From contig OY282448.1 of the NCBI GenBank assembly GCA_958296175.1, positions 1 to 64,000 of the forward strand: a stretch of DNA of 64,000 bases, given 5' to 3'. Source of the stretch: an uncultured Chloroflexota bacterium (lineage in GTDB: Bacteria; Chloroflexota; UBA11872). Shown here piece after piece: positions 9,118 through 17,255 of this stretch. Below the pieces are notes generated by a model. That model was not told the origin of the DNA, made no database searches, and saw nothing but the letters and a program-made list of their open reading frames with translations. Both the position numbers and the translations under genes were made by a program. Position 1 is the stretch's first letter, and every line of letters starts with the position of its first letter.

Positions 9118-9999
9118 ATGAACAGGTATGGGAACACCGCCGTCGGCGTGATCGTGATTGGCGTGGCGGCGGCCATCGTGCTGGCTCTCTTCAGCGTGCG
9201 GTTCGTGAACGTCGGCGAGGTCGGCGTGCTGCACACCTTTGGGGTGGTGGACCCCGCGCCGCGGCCGGAGGGTCTGCTGGTCAAAGCGCCCTGGGCAAGC
9301 CTGGAAACGCTGAGCGTGCGCACGCAGCAGCTCACCATGAGCTCGCGCTCCGAGGACTCCAGCCCCAGCGCCACGGACCAGACGGTGCGGACGCTGACAT
9401 CCGAGGGACTGTCGGTTGGCCTGGACATCACGACGCTGTATCGGCTGGATTTTGCCAGCGCGCCTGAAGTCTTTCGACGGATCGGCCCCAACTACGTCGA
9501 AATCGTGGTGCGCCCCGCGATTCGGGACGCCATTCGCGACGTGATCGGCGAGTTCCAGGCCGAGGCGCTCTACACCAGCGCGCGCACGGAAGTGTCCCAG
9601 CGCATTCGCACGCAGCTGCGGGAACTCCTGTCCGAGCGCGGCGTGTCGGTCGAAAACGTGCTGCTGCGCGACGTGAGCCTGCCGCAGCAGATCACCACGG
9701 CCATCGAGCGCAAACTGGCCGCCGAGCAAGCCATCGAGGAACAGCGCTTCCGCGTGCAGGAAGCGCAGCAGCAAGCGCAGCGGCGCGTGGAGGAAGCCAC
9801 CGGTATCGCGGAGGCCAACACGCTGATCAACGCGTCGCTTACCGCGGCGGTGCTGCAAGACAAGTACATCCAGGCGCTGCGCGAGATGGATGCCGGCAAT
9901 GTGGTCTACGTGCCAACCAACCCGGAGAGCGGCTTGCCCGTCATTCTGGGAACGTCGAACATCGGGGCCGGCGGCGGCGGCACCTCGAACTCGCCGTAA
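9118..9999 (+). CDS. SPFH/prohibitin-type membrane protein
   Basis: 293 residues; ATG preceded by AAGAGGA. One N-terminal membrane helix (~9-28) is followed by the FVNVGEVGVLHTFG band-7 start. The SPFH core includes TSEGLSVGLDITTLYRL, RPAIRDAIRDVIGEF and SERGVSVENVLLRDVSLP. A charged Gln/Glu/Arg coiled coil follows (AAEQAIEEQRFRVQEAQQQA, ~205-245), and the end is glycine-rich. Band-7 proteins form large ring assemblies on the membrane and often control proteases such as FtsH; none is encoded nearby. It is a single gene, divergent from the glycosidase-like lipoprotein. Confidence 0.88.
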   Translation: MNRYGNTAVGVIVIGVAAAIVLALFSVRFVNVGEVGVLHTFGVVDPAPRPEGLLVKAPWASLETLSVRTQQLTMSSRSEDSSPSATDQTVRTLTSEGLSVGLDITTLYRLDFASAPEVFRRIGPNYVEIVVRPAIRDAIRDVIGEFQAEALYTSARTEVSQRIRTQLRELLSERGVSVENVLLRDVSLPQQITTAIERKLAAEQAIEEQRFRVQEAQQQAQRRVEEATGIAEANTLINASLTAAVLQDKYIQALREMDAGNVVYVPTNPESGLPVILGTSNIGAGGGGTSNSP

Positions 10000-10227
10000 G
10001 ACACGGCGCGGGTCGTTCGGCGCCGGCGCGCGTGCGCGCGCCGCGCGGCCGAGGGCGCGGCGGAACGCTGCGCTGCTCCCGGCGCACGCGCACGGCCCAG
10101 AGCAGCGTTGTCGCCGCGTGCCCGGGATGGCCGGCGCCCCCGGCGCGTATGCCGCGGCCTTCCCAACGGCGCCGCGGGCGGACCGTGGGGTAGGATGGCG
10201 GCTGCCCGGATCGCGGGGCCTGCCAAC

Positions 10228-10300
10228 GGGCGGTTAGCTCAGCTGGCGGAGCGCTACGTTTACACCGTAGAGGTCGCAGGTTCGAGCCCTGCACCGCCCA
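10228..10300 (+). tRNA. tRNA-Val (anticodon TAC)
   Basis: Acceptor GGGCGGT pairs with ACCGCCC (10293-10299), discriminator A. The D arm is TAGCTCAGCTGGCGGAGC. The anticodon stem CTACG/CGTAG encloses loop TTTACAC, and the T arm is GCAGG-TTCGAGC-CCTGC. CCA is not encoded. It lies 25 bp upstream of tRNA-Phe, probably in the same transcript. Confidence 0.95.
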
Positions 10301-10325
10301 CCGATCCGATCCCCGCGCGACCTGC

Positions 10326-10401
10326 GGCGAGGTAGCTCAGTCGGTAGAGCAGTGGACTGAAAATCCATGTGTCGGCGGTTCGATTCCGCCCCTCGCCACC
10401 A
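10326..10401 (+). tRNA. tRNA-Phe (anticodon GAA)
   Basis: Acceptor GGCGAGG pairs with CCTCGCC (10391-10397), discriminator A, and CCA is encoded (10399-10401). Stem TGGA/TCCA with loop CTGAAAA gives anticodon GAA. The T arm GGCGG-TTCGATT-CCGCC is complete. The encoded CCA contrasts with the other three tRNAs in this window. Confidence 0.95.
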
Positions 10402-10657
10402 CCGGCGGCGTTCGCACACGCGCGGCGCACGAACGGGCGGCCGTTCGACGGGGGCGCCGCGCCGCACGTGCCCGCCTCGATTCGCGCGCGGCGTCGTGCG
10501 CGCTTCGGACAGGGCGCCGATGCGGGGCTGGGGAAGCGTCCGTCCGCACAGAGGGCCAGGCTCGACCACGATGCCGGGGCTTTCACCCGTCAGGCAGCGT
10601 CCGTCCGCACAACAGGTCCAGGCGGCGGCGCGGACCCCCTGGATCTGGCCGGCGGCG

Positions 10658-11116
10658 CTAGCTCAGGTTCGCCAGCATCTTGCGGGCCGTGGCGATGAAC
10701 GCGGCGCACTCGTCCTCACTGATGGAGCGCAGCAGCTGCGCCTGGCTCGCCCGCCCCTGCTCCGCAAGCTGGGGCACGACCTCCGCAGCATCTTGGGTCA
10801 GAATGAGCCGCACCACGCGCCGGTCGCTGTGCAGGCGGCGCCTGGTCAGCAAGCCCTTCTGCACCAGCCGCTGCACGGCGCGGCTGATTACCGACGCGTC
10901 CACGGGAAACACTTGTACCAGTTCCCGCAGCGTGCCCGCCGTGTGGCGCTCGCAGTGTTCCAGAATGCCGAACTCCAGCGGCGTGACGTCAAAGGGCTTC
11001 AGGTTCGCGGCCATCGTTCTGCCGACGGCCGAAGTCAGGCTCGACAGCCAGAACACGACCAAGTACAGCGTGTCGTCGGTCGTCTCCGCGGAGTCTGGGG
11101 GCAGGTGCTGCGCCAT
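10658..11116 (-). CDS. MarR-family transcriptional regulator
   Basis: 152 residues; AAGGA precedes the ATG. A winged-helix DNA-binding domain (~45-110) is visible: VTPLEFGILEHCERHTAGTLRELVQVF, a recognition-helix segment DASVISRAVQRLVQKGLL and a wing RRRLHSDRRVVRLILT. It is flanked by dimerisation helices. MarR proteins are usually ligand-responsive repressors that bind palindromes near their own gene. Downstream of the PhyH gene on the same strand with a ~200 bp gap, so co-regulation is possible but not shown. Confidence 0.88.
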   Translation of the reverse strand: MAQHLPPDSAETTDDTLYLVVFWLSSLTSAVGRTMAANLKPFDVTPLEFGILEHCERHTAGTLRELVQVFPVDASVISRAVQRLVQKGLLTRRRLHSDRRVVRLILTQDAAEVVPQLAEQGRASQAQLLRSISEDECAAFIATARKMLANLS

Positions 11117-11320
11117 CTCCGATCCTTGGGGTATGCCGCCCCGATCCCGCGCATGGTACCAAGACGTTCGAACGCCTCACCCGTTGCACGCAGGAACGAC
11201 GGAGTTTGCAAAAGTCTCCGCTGGCGCTGGCGGCCCGCACGAGACGGGGCGCGCCGTCCCCAACGCGTGACGCGCGCATGAACGCCTGCGCCGCGCGCCG
11301 GACGGCCCGCCGCGGGCTGC

Positions 11321-12112
11321 TTATACGCAGCCGGGGAACGAGCGGCCGCGGATTTGGACGAAGGGCGGGACTTTGGGGGCGTCGGTGACGGCGGCGTCTT
11401 TGATGGAGGCGGCGCGCATGTAGTGCACGGCGGCGCCGCGGCGGCGGTGGGGCGTGGTGTTGGGGCGGCTGGCGTGGAGCACCAGGCTGTGGTGAAAGCT
11501 GACGCCGCCGGCGGGGATTTCGACGGGCACGGGTTCGAATTCGCCCACCAGCCGGGACTCGACCCAGGGGCGCAGATGGCTGGGGATCATGCCCCAGCGG
11601 TGCGTGCCGGGCGCCATCCAGAGGCAGCCGTTGGCGATGGTGGCGTCGTCCAGCGCGCACCAGGCGGTGACCAGGTCCATGGGGAAGATGTCGCGCCACG
11701 AAGCGGAGTCCTGGTGCCAGGCCTGCGCCGAGCCGTGGAAGGCGGGCTTCATCAGGATTTGGTCGAGGTAGAGCTTGATGTCGTCGGCGCCCAGCAGGTC
11801 GGCCACCGCGTCCACCAGCTTGGGATTGCGCACGTGGGCCAGCATCACGTCGTCGACCTGCGCCAGCTTGTAGAGCTTGCGGACGGCCAGCGCGCGGCTG
11901 GACGGCCCGCCGCCCGCCTGGAGTGCGGGTTCGATCTGCACACAGTCGTCGGGCACGTGCGGCGCGTCCCCGGCGGCAATGCGCTCGGCGCGCGCCTTGA
12001 CCGGTTCGACGTCGGCCTCGTCCAGCAGGTCGTCGACGACCAGGAATCCGTCGCGTCGGAACTGTTCGACCTGCTGCCGCGACAGCGTGCGCAACCCGTT
12101 GCCTTGGCCCAT
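11321..12112 (-). CDS. Phytanoyl-CoA dioxygenase (PhyH) family Fe(II)/2-oxoglutarate enzyme
   Basis: 263 residues, starting at the ATG at 12112 (MGQGNGLRTLS). A much longer frame upstream is not needed: the family's N-terminal QQVEQFRRDGFLVVDDLL begins right after this start. Iron ligands fit His133 and Asp135 (AWHQDSASW) and distal His213 (HHSLVLHAS), with Arg ~223-225 for 2-oxoglutarate. The family hydroxylates varied small substrates, including 2-aminoethylphosphonate (PhnY). Divergent from a phosphonoacetate hydrolase gene ~200 bp away, which makes a phosphonate or related acid substrate worth testing; this is inference. Confidence 0.87.
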   Translation of the reverse strand: MGQGNGLRTLSRQQVEQFRRDGFLVVDDLLDEADVEPVKARAERIAAGDAPHVPDDCVQIEPALQAGGGPSSRALAVRKLYKLAQVDDVMLAHVRNPKLVDAVADLLGADDIKLYLDQILMKPAFHGSAQAWHQDSASWRDIFPMDLVTAWCALDDATIANGCLWMAPGTHRWGMIPSHLRPWVESRLVGEFEPVPVEIPAGGVSFHHSLVLHASRPNTTPHRRRGAAVHYMRAASIKDAAVTDAPKVPPFVQIRGRSFPGCV

Positions 12113-12323
12113 GGCTCTACCGCCTTCACCTTCGAACCGCCTGCACCCATCGCAGCATATCGCGGGCGAACCCACCGCTTTCTTTCCACGTGCCCTTGCA
12201 TGGAGGAATGACGGGGAGGGGGCGGGCGGCGGAACGACCATCGCTCGCATCCGCCGGCCTCTACAATCGGCGCGCGCCGCCCCATCGCGCCTGGAATCCC
12301 CCATCCCCGCCGAGCCGCCCATC

Positions 12324-13496
12324 GTGGTCGTTTGCGCCGACGGCGCCGACCCTGCGTATCTGGACGCGGCCATCGACCACGGCTGCATGCCCACGCTGCG
12401 GCGCTTCCAGCACGAGGGCGTCTACGTGCTGGCGCGCGCGGCCATTCCATCGTTCACCAATCCCAACAACGTCACCATCGCCACCGGCCAGCCGCCTGCC
12501 GCGCACGGCATTGCCGGCAACTATTTTTACGACGCGGGGCGCGGCGTGGAAGTGATGATGGACCACCCGCGGTTCCTGCGCTGCCCGTCGCTGCTGGCCG
12601 GGTACGCCGCCCAGGGCCGCCGCGTGGCCGCCGTCACCGCCAAGGACAAGCTGCGCGCCATGCTGGCCGCGGACTGGCGCGGGGTCTGCTTTTCTGGCGA
12701 ACGTGCGCATGCCGCCACCCAGGCCGAGCACGGCATTACCGACGTCGCCCGCCGCCTGGGCCGCACGAATCCCGGCATCTATTCGGGACAGATGAGCGAC
12801 TTCGTCATGGCCTGCGGCGTGTACCTGGTGCGCGAGCGTCTGGCGGACCTGTGCTACCTGTCGCTCACCGACTTCGTTCAGCACACCTACGCCCCAGGCG
12901 CGCCAGAGGCCGACGCCTACTATGCGGCGCTGGACGGGCGGCTGGCCGAGCTGGACGCGCTGGGGGCGGTGATCGTGCTGACCGCCGATCACGGCATGAA
13001 CGACAAGTGCCGCCCCGACGGCGCGCCGAACATCGTCTATCTGGAAACCATGCTGCAGGGCGCGGTGGCCGGGCCGCTGCGGGTGGTGCTGCCGGTGACC
13101 GACCCGCACGTGACCCATCACGCCAACCTGGGGTCGTTCGCCGCGGTGTACGTGCCGGCGGACCAGGTGGACGCGGCCATCCAGCGGCTGCGCCAGGATC
13201 CGCGCGTGGACGAGGCGCTGCCCCGCCGCCAGGCCGCCGACCGCTACGAGCTGCCCGCCGACCGCATTGGCGACGTGGTGGTGCTGAGCGACGGCGCCTC
13301 GGTGCTGGGGCGCACGCCCCAGGCGCACGACCTGTCGGTGCTGCGCGGGGCGCGGCTGCGCTCGCACGGCGGACGCTTCGAGGCGTCGGTGCCCTTTGCG
13401 GCCAACCGCCCGCTGGCCCCCGAAACCGCCGCCCGCGCCGACAGCCTGCGCAACGCCGACGCCTTCCCTATCGCCGTCGAGGGTTTGCGGAGCTAA
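12324..13496 (+). CDS. phnA: Phosphonoacetate hydrolase (alkaline phosphatase superfamily)
   Basis: About 390 residues. The sequence closely follows phosphonoacetate hydrolase: VVVCADGADPAYLDAAI, then SFTNPNNVTIATGQPPAAHGI with the nucleophile Thr, GNYFYDAGRGVEVMMDHP, VTAKDKLRAMLA, CFSGERA, YLSLTDFVQHTYAPGAPEA, VLTADHGMNDKC and VTHHANLGSF. These hold the two-zinc ligands (Asp, Thr, Asp, His, Asp, His, His). It cleaves the C-P bond of phosphonoacetate to acetate and phosphate. The start is uncertain: coding-like sequence reaches back to about 12291 (LESPIPAEPPI), but the first ATG/GTG/TTG in frame is the GTG at 12324, which trims the first strand. Divergent from the PhyH gene. Confidence 0.88.
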   Translation: MVVCADGADPAYLDAAIDHGCMPTLRRFQHEGVYVLARAAIPSFTNPNNVTIATGQPPAAHGIAGNYFYDAGRGVEVMMDHPRFLRCPSLLAGYAAQGRRVAAVTAKDKLRAMLAADWRGVCFSGERAHAATQAEHGITDVARRLGRTNPGIYSGQMSDFVMACGVYLVRERLADLCYLSLTDFVQHTYAPGAPEADAYYAALDGRLAELDALGAVIVLTADHGMNDKCRPDGAPNIVYLETMLQGAVAGPLRVVLPVTDPHVTHHANLGSFAAVYVPADQVDAAIQRLRQDPRVDEALPRRQAADRYELPADRIGDVVVLSDGASVLGRTPQAHDLSVLRGARLRSHGGRFEASVPFAANRPLAPETAARADSLRNADAFPIAVEGLRS

Positions 13497-13558
13497 CCCG
13501 CGCCGAACGCGCTCGTGAACGCCAGATTGCAGGCCATCGCCGGCGACGGCCTGCGGCG

Positions 13559-14911
13559 CTAATCCGCGCCGGCCAGCGGGTCTCCGGCCGCCGCCATCGC
13601 CTCCCGCAGCGCCTGGCGCATTGCGGCCAGCCGGGCGGCGTGCTGGGGATCGTCGGCCAGGTTGGTCGTCTCCCAGGGGTCGCGCGCCAGGTCGAACAGC
13701 TGCGTGTGCCGGGCGCCCGCCGCGCGCGTCTGGATCAACTTGACTTCGCCCCGCCGCACCATGCGCATCCACGCCTGGCCGGGTTCCAGCACCTGCGCGC
13801 CCTGAAAGGCGGCAAACACCTGGGCGCGCCCCTGCGGGGCGCGCCCGTGCAGCATTGGAACCAGGCTGCGGCCCTCCGTCGGCGGCGCGTCCACCCCGGC
13901 CAGGTCCAGCAGCGTGGGGAACAGGTCGTGCAGGTAGCACAACCCCCGGCGCCGCTGGCCGGCGGGGATGCCCGGGCCGCGGACGATCAGCGGCACGCGG
14001 ATGCTGTGGTCGTACAGGTTCTGCTTGCCCAGCAAGCCGTGCTGCCCCAGCGCCAGACCGTGGTCCGCCGTGTACACCACGATGGTGTCGTCGGCATGGC
14101 CGCTGGTCTCCAGCGCGTGCAGCACCTGCCCGACCTGCGCGTCCAGGTGGCTGACCATGCCGTAATAGTCGGCGATATGCCGGCGCACCTCGGCGGGGTT
14201 GCGCGGATGCGCGGCCAGCGATTCGTCGCGGCCGTGCAGGTGGCCGTTGTCGAACGGGTGCACGGCGGCAACGTTGGGCGGTAGTTCGACGTCGTCGGGC
14301 GGATATCTGGCCGCGAATTCCGGCGGCGGGGTGCGCGGGTCGTGCGGGGCCGTGAAGGCCGCGTAGAGGCAGAACGGCTGGCCGGCCGGGTGCTCGTGCA
14401 GCAACCGCGCCGCCGCCTCGGCAAACAGCTCGGTCGAAAACCCCCGGCCCGCACGCGCGGCTTCCGGCGGATATGCGCCCGACGGGTCGACGTCGTGCAG
14501 CGGCACGGCGCGGTGGTCCGACATGCCGCCGAAGAAGATGCGCGCCCCGCCGCCGAAACTGCGCGCAAAGACCTGCGGCTCGTTGTGCCACTTGCCCACG
14601 CCGTAGGTGCGGTAGCCCGCGCCGCGCAGCAGCTGCGGGAACGTGGGCGCGGCGGGGTGCATGGGATAGGGCGAGACGCCGCCGGGATTCGGCCCAAACA
14701 CCCGAAACAGCGACTGCCCCGTCAGCAGCATCGCGCGGCTGGGCATGCACACCGCATTCGAGGTCGACCCCATGATGTAGGCCGACGTCAGCGCGCATCC
14801 GTCCGCCGCCAACCCGTCCAGATGCGGCGTTGCCACCGCCGGGTTGCCCAAACTCCCAATCGCGTCGTGCCGATGGTCGTCGGCAATCAGGAACAGAAAA
14901 TTCGGCGGCAT
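13559..14911 (-). CDS. Sulfatase (formylglycine-dependent)
   Basis: 450 residues from the ATG at 14911 (MPPNFLFLIADDHRHD); a longer frame adds a non-homologous leader. NFLFLIADDHR supplies metal-binding Asp residues. The maturation signature C-M-P-S-R at ~55-59 carries the cysteine converted to formylglycine. GVGKWHN (~100), TAPHDPRTPPPEF and VVYTADHGLALGQHGLLGKQNLYD follow, all typical of type I sulfatases such as choline- or polysaccharide-sulfate hydrolases. No signal peptide is visible, so it may act in the cytoplasm or be a phosphonate-monoester-type relative. Convergent with phnA, with 62 bp between the stops. Confidence 0.9.
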   Translation of the reverse strand: MPPNFLFLIADDHRHDAIGSLGNPAVATPHLDGLAADGCALTSAYIMGSTSNAVCMPSRAMLLTGQSLFRVFGPNPGGVSPYPMHPAAPTFPQLLRGAGYRTYGVGKWHNEPQVFARSFGGGARIFFGGMSDHRAVPLHDVDPSGAYPPEAARAGRGFSTELFAEAAARLLHEHPAGQPFCLYAAFTAPHDPRTPPPEFAARYPPDDVELPPNVAAVHPFDNGHLHGRDESLAAHPRNPAEVRRHIADYYGMVSHLDAQVGQVLHALETSGHADDTIVVYTADHGLALGQHGLLGKQNLYDHSIRVPLIVRGPGIPAGQRRRGLCYLHDLFPTLLDLAGVDAPPTEGRSLVPMLHGRAPQGRAQVFAAFQGAQVLEPGQAWMRMVRRGEVKLIQTRAAGARHTQLFDLARDPWETTNLADDPQHAARLAAMRQALREAMAAAGDPLAGAD

Positions 14912-14953
14912 GGCCGGCCCTCGGTGACGCGGCAGCCGAGCGTAACGCGCCGC

Positions 14954-15161
14954 GCTGACCATCGCGCGGCTGGATGCGGCCGTGTTCCGCGCGGCGGCGG
15001 CGGCCTATGCGCTGACAGCGCGCGCCTGGGTGCGGGCCGTGCGGGATAACCGCCGCCATGCTGCGCGGGAGCTGACATCATCGCGCGCGGCTGGATCCGG
15101 CGCGCAACCGCCGTTTGTGCCAGTCCTGGCTTCGGCTGACAGCGCGCGCGCCTGGGTGCGG
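14954..15161. repeat. Imperfect ~120-bp direct duplication in an intergenic gap
   Basis: The 386-bp gap between the sulfatase and lipoprotein genes contains a degenerate duplication. A CATCGCGCGGCTGGATGCGG-like segment lies at ~14960 and ~15077, and GCTGACAGCGCGCGCCTGGG-like segments at 15011 and ~15135, each pair about 120 bp apart. No credible gene is seen here. Confidence 0.6.
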
Positions 15162-15298
15162 CGCTCGCCCGGCAAAACGTGAGTGATAGTCATTACCGAT
15201 TATTGGGCGCGGCATGCCACCCTGGACGGAGCGGCCAGCAGCCGCTGGACATCGTCGGCGGCGACCCGCACGCCGCCATGCACGAAAGGGTGTCCCCC

Positions 15299-15784
15299 GT
15301 GAACCGATGGCGACTGATTCTAGTTCTGGCAAGCGCCGCGCTGTTGCTGGCGCTCGCCGCCTGCGGCCGGTCGGAGGCCGGCGAACACGCCGGCGGCGCT
15401 CAATCGAGCGAGCACGCGGGCGGGTCGGAGGCCGGCGAGCATGGCGCGGGGGCGGCGGCCGGCGAAGGCGGCGGCTCCGGCGCGGGCGGGCACGGCGAAG
15501 AGTCCGGCGCCCAGTACGCGCCAGACCAGACTTTCGACCAGACCCGCGCCGGCGCGCGCCTGATCCTGGCCTACGACGCCGCCGCCCAGGCCTTCACCGG
15601 CACGGTGGAAAACACCACCAGCGCTGCCCTCAGCCAGGTCCGAGTCGAAGTCCATCTCTCCAACGGCGTAGAACTCGGCCCCACCACACCCGTCGACCTG
15701 GCCCCCGGCCAAGTCATCGACGTCACTCTCCCCGCCCCCAACCAAACCTTCACCGCCTGGAACGCGCATCCCGAAGTGGGCTGA
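15299..15784 (+). CDS. Small lipoprotein with Gly/His/Glu-rich tether and FxLYD-like domain
   Basis: 161 residues from the GTG at 15299, with AAAGGGTG just upstream. A signal peptide (MNRWRLILVLASAALLLALAAC) ends in lipobox LAAC. A repetitive segment SEAGEHAGG/SEAGEHGAG/GEGGGSGAGG (~25-70) follows, then a ~90-residue beta-domain (ILAYDAAAQAFTGTVENTTSAAL.. VRVEVHLSNGVELGP) like the FxLYD/DUF3426-type immunoglobulin-like domains of exported proteins. Function unknown. The His/Glu repeats could bind metal, but that is a guess. The stop is followed at once by a perfect hairpin. Confidence 0.7.
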   Translation: MNRWRLILVLASAALLLALAACGRSEAGEHAGGAQSSEHAGGSEAGEHGAGAAAGEGGGSGAGGHGEESGAQYAPDQTFDQTRAGARLILAYDAAAQAFTGTVENTTSAALSQVRVEVHLSNGVELGPTTPVDLAPGQVIDVTLPAPNQTFTAWNAHPEVG

Positions 15785-15792
15785 TCGACTCA

Positions 15793-15831
15793 CTCACCCT
15801 GCCCTCTCCTGCTGGGGGAGGGCAGGGTGAG
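15793..15831 (+). terminator. Hairpin after the lipoprotein gene; member of the palindromic repeat family
   Basis: CTCACCCTGCCCTC at 15793-15806 is the reverse complement of GAGGGCAGGGTGAG at 15818-15831, with a short loop. No T-run follows. The arms match the CTCACCCTRCCCTCTCCC element seen at 7663, 35741 and 55794, so this is both a likely terminator and a repeat copy. Confidence 0.6.
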
Positions 15832-15879
15832 ATGCAAGCCTATGTGTAGTAAATATTGATGCTCATCAAAAGATTCGGG

Positions 15880-17094
15880 TCATCCGAAGCGCTGCTTCCG
15901 TTCACTACGTCTAAGCAACGCGGCCATGTCCTCCGCGATCTCCTCGGCTTTTTTTCCAAATAGAACGGCGCGAGGATGAACTCCCTGATCCAAACTTGCA
16001 GTAATTGGCGTCTCGGGCAGCATCCACCCAAGTTCAATAGTGTTTGGTGACCTCTTTTGCTCAGCTCGAGTCCGCAGTGGAATATGCCTGATATCGCCGA
16101 GAAGCGCAGAAATGATTGCGACGTGGGTTAGACGCTGAGAATCATCGATTAAGTCAAGAATTCTGCTAACGAGCATCATACCTTTGAGAATTTCACCACC
16201 TATTTCTTCCTCTATCATGGAAGGGAGACTGTTCTTCATATGGTCATAATCAATGTGATATGCCGGACGGGTGATTCGAATTGTGCCTTCTTCATCTATC
16301 ATAAGAGTGTTAATTCTTTGATGGGATTGGTAAATTGAACGAAGACTGCCAAGTGTTGCTGGGCCGTAATGCATCCGACCTCCGCCCGAAGATTCATTTA
16401 GAAATATCAGCGCATTGCCATACACGCGTATGCTCACTCCTGCTGATCGATCAAATATACTATAGTTACCATAAATCGCCTCTGACTCAATTTTCCTTCG
16501 GAAGTTGTCATTGTCCAATTCAGATGGACGCAGGACACTGCGCTTCGGGCCGGCGGCAACAACGAGAGCAAGCGTTGCGTCAAGCCGGTCAAACTCGGCC
16601 AATTCAGTGATGCGTGCCGTTGCTCGACCTACGATCTCTGTGTCTTCGACCCCTGCATCGGATTGCTCAATTGCGAGCTTGTGCAAGGCACGAATCATCC
16701 CCGTTTTCAATTCTGTCGCATCGCTGAAGAATGCAAGGAAGTGTCCGCAAGCCCAGCCTCGAACTTGCTCGATAAACATCCCTTGTCGATAATCGGGAGA
16801 GATATCGTTTTGCTGGAACACGAGTATGCTCTTATTGTTTTCCAGAGCTTCGTTGTACTCTTCGTGCGTAGCGGACAGATCACTTGATTGGATTGCCCCA
16901 TACTTTTCGCCAAGAATGAGCATCATAACATCTGATTCGCGCACTGCTTTCAGGCAAGCGGCTCTAGGGCTGGATGCCGACGCTGAGAACTTCTCAGCCC
17001 TCAACGCTTCGTACCCGAGCGTAGTCACTGCCTCTTCTGCGGCATCTCGAAACTCTTCGAATTCTCGGATAATCGAGCTGATGAACACTTTCAA
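15880..17094 (-). CDS. DUF4062-domain protein, AT-rich and probably acquired
   Basis: 404 residues from a TTG at 17094, which has GGGGTG before it and gives the usual MKVFISS-like start; a TTG five codons earlier is also open. The N-terminal ~130 residues match DUF4062: KVFISSIIREFEEFRDAAEEAV, then LGYEALRAEKF, SPRAACLKAVRESDVMMLILGEKYG and SATHEEYNEAL. DUF4062 is TIR-like in outline and often sits in NTPase or defence-type proteins. The rest (~150-400) is not recognised. The base composition is clearly more AT-rich than the neighbours. It lies beside an MmeI-like restriction enzyme on the same strand, ~160 bp downstream of it. Confidence 0.75.
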   Translation of the reverse strand: MKVFISSIIREFEEFRDAAEEAVTTLGYEALRAEKFSASASSPRAACLKAVRESDVMMLILGEKYGAIQSSDLSATHEEYNEALENNKSILVFQQNDISPDYRQGMFIEQVRGWACGHFLAFFSDATELKTGMIRALHKLAIEQSDAGVEDTEIVGRATARITELAEFDRLDATLALVVAAGPKRSVLRPSELDNDNFRRKIESEAIYGNYSIFDRSAGVSIRVYGNALIFLNESSGGGRMHYGPATLGSLRSIYQSHQRINTLMIDEEGTIRITRPAYHIDYDHMKNSLPSMIEEEIGGEILKGMMLVSRILDLIDDSQRLTHVAIISALLGDIRHIPLRTRAEQKRSPNTIELGWMLPETPITASLDQGVHPRAVLFGKKAEEIAEDMAALLRRSERKQRFG

Positions 17095-17255
17095 CGGTGC
17101 ACCCCGCAATTAGCTAGGCAGTCGTCATTTCGGCGAGCTGGCGAATGTGGGCAGTATACCGCATCGTTGTGGTAAATGGGGTCGCCTTCACGGTTCCACA
17201 TGGTTGGCGGGCCGCCGCCGCCGTGGTGTGCCCAGAGTTAGCAGCGGAAGACGTG

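Noticed and set aside
12261..15059. A 932-residue minus-strand frame
   Set aside because: Shadow spanning phnA and another frame of the sulfatase; no family-like stretch of its own.
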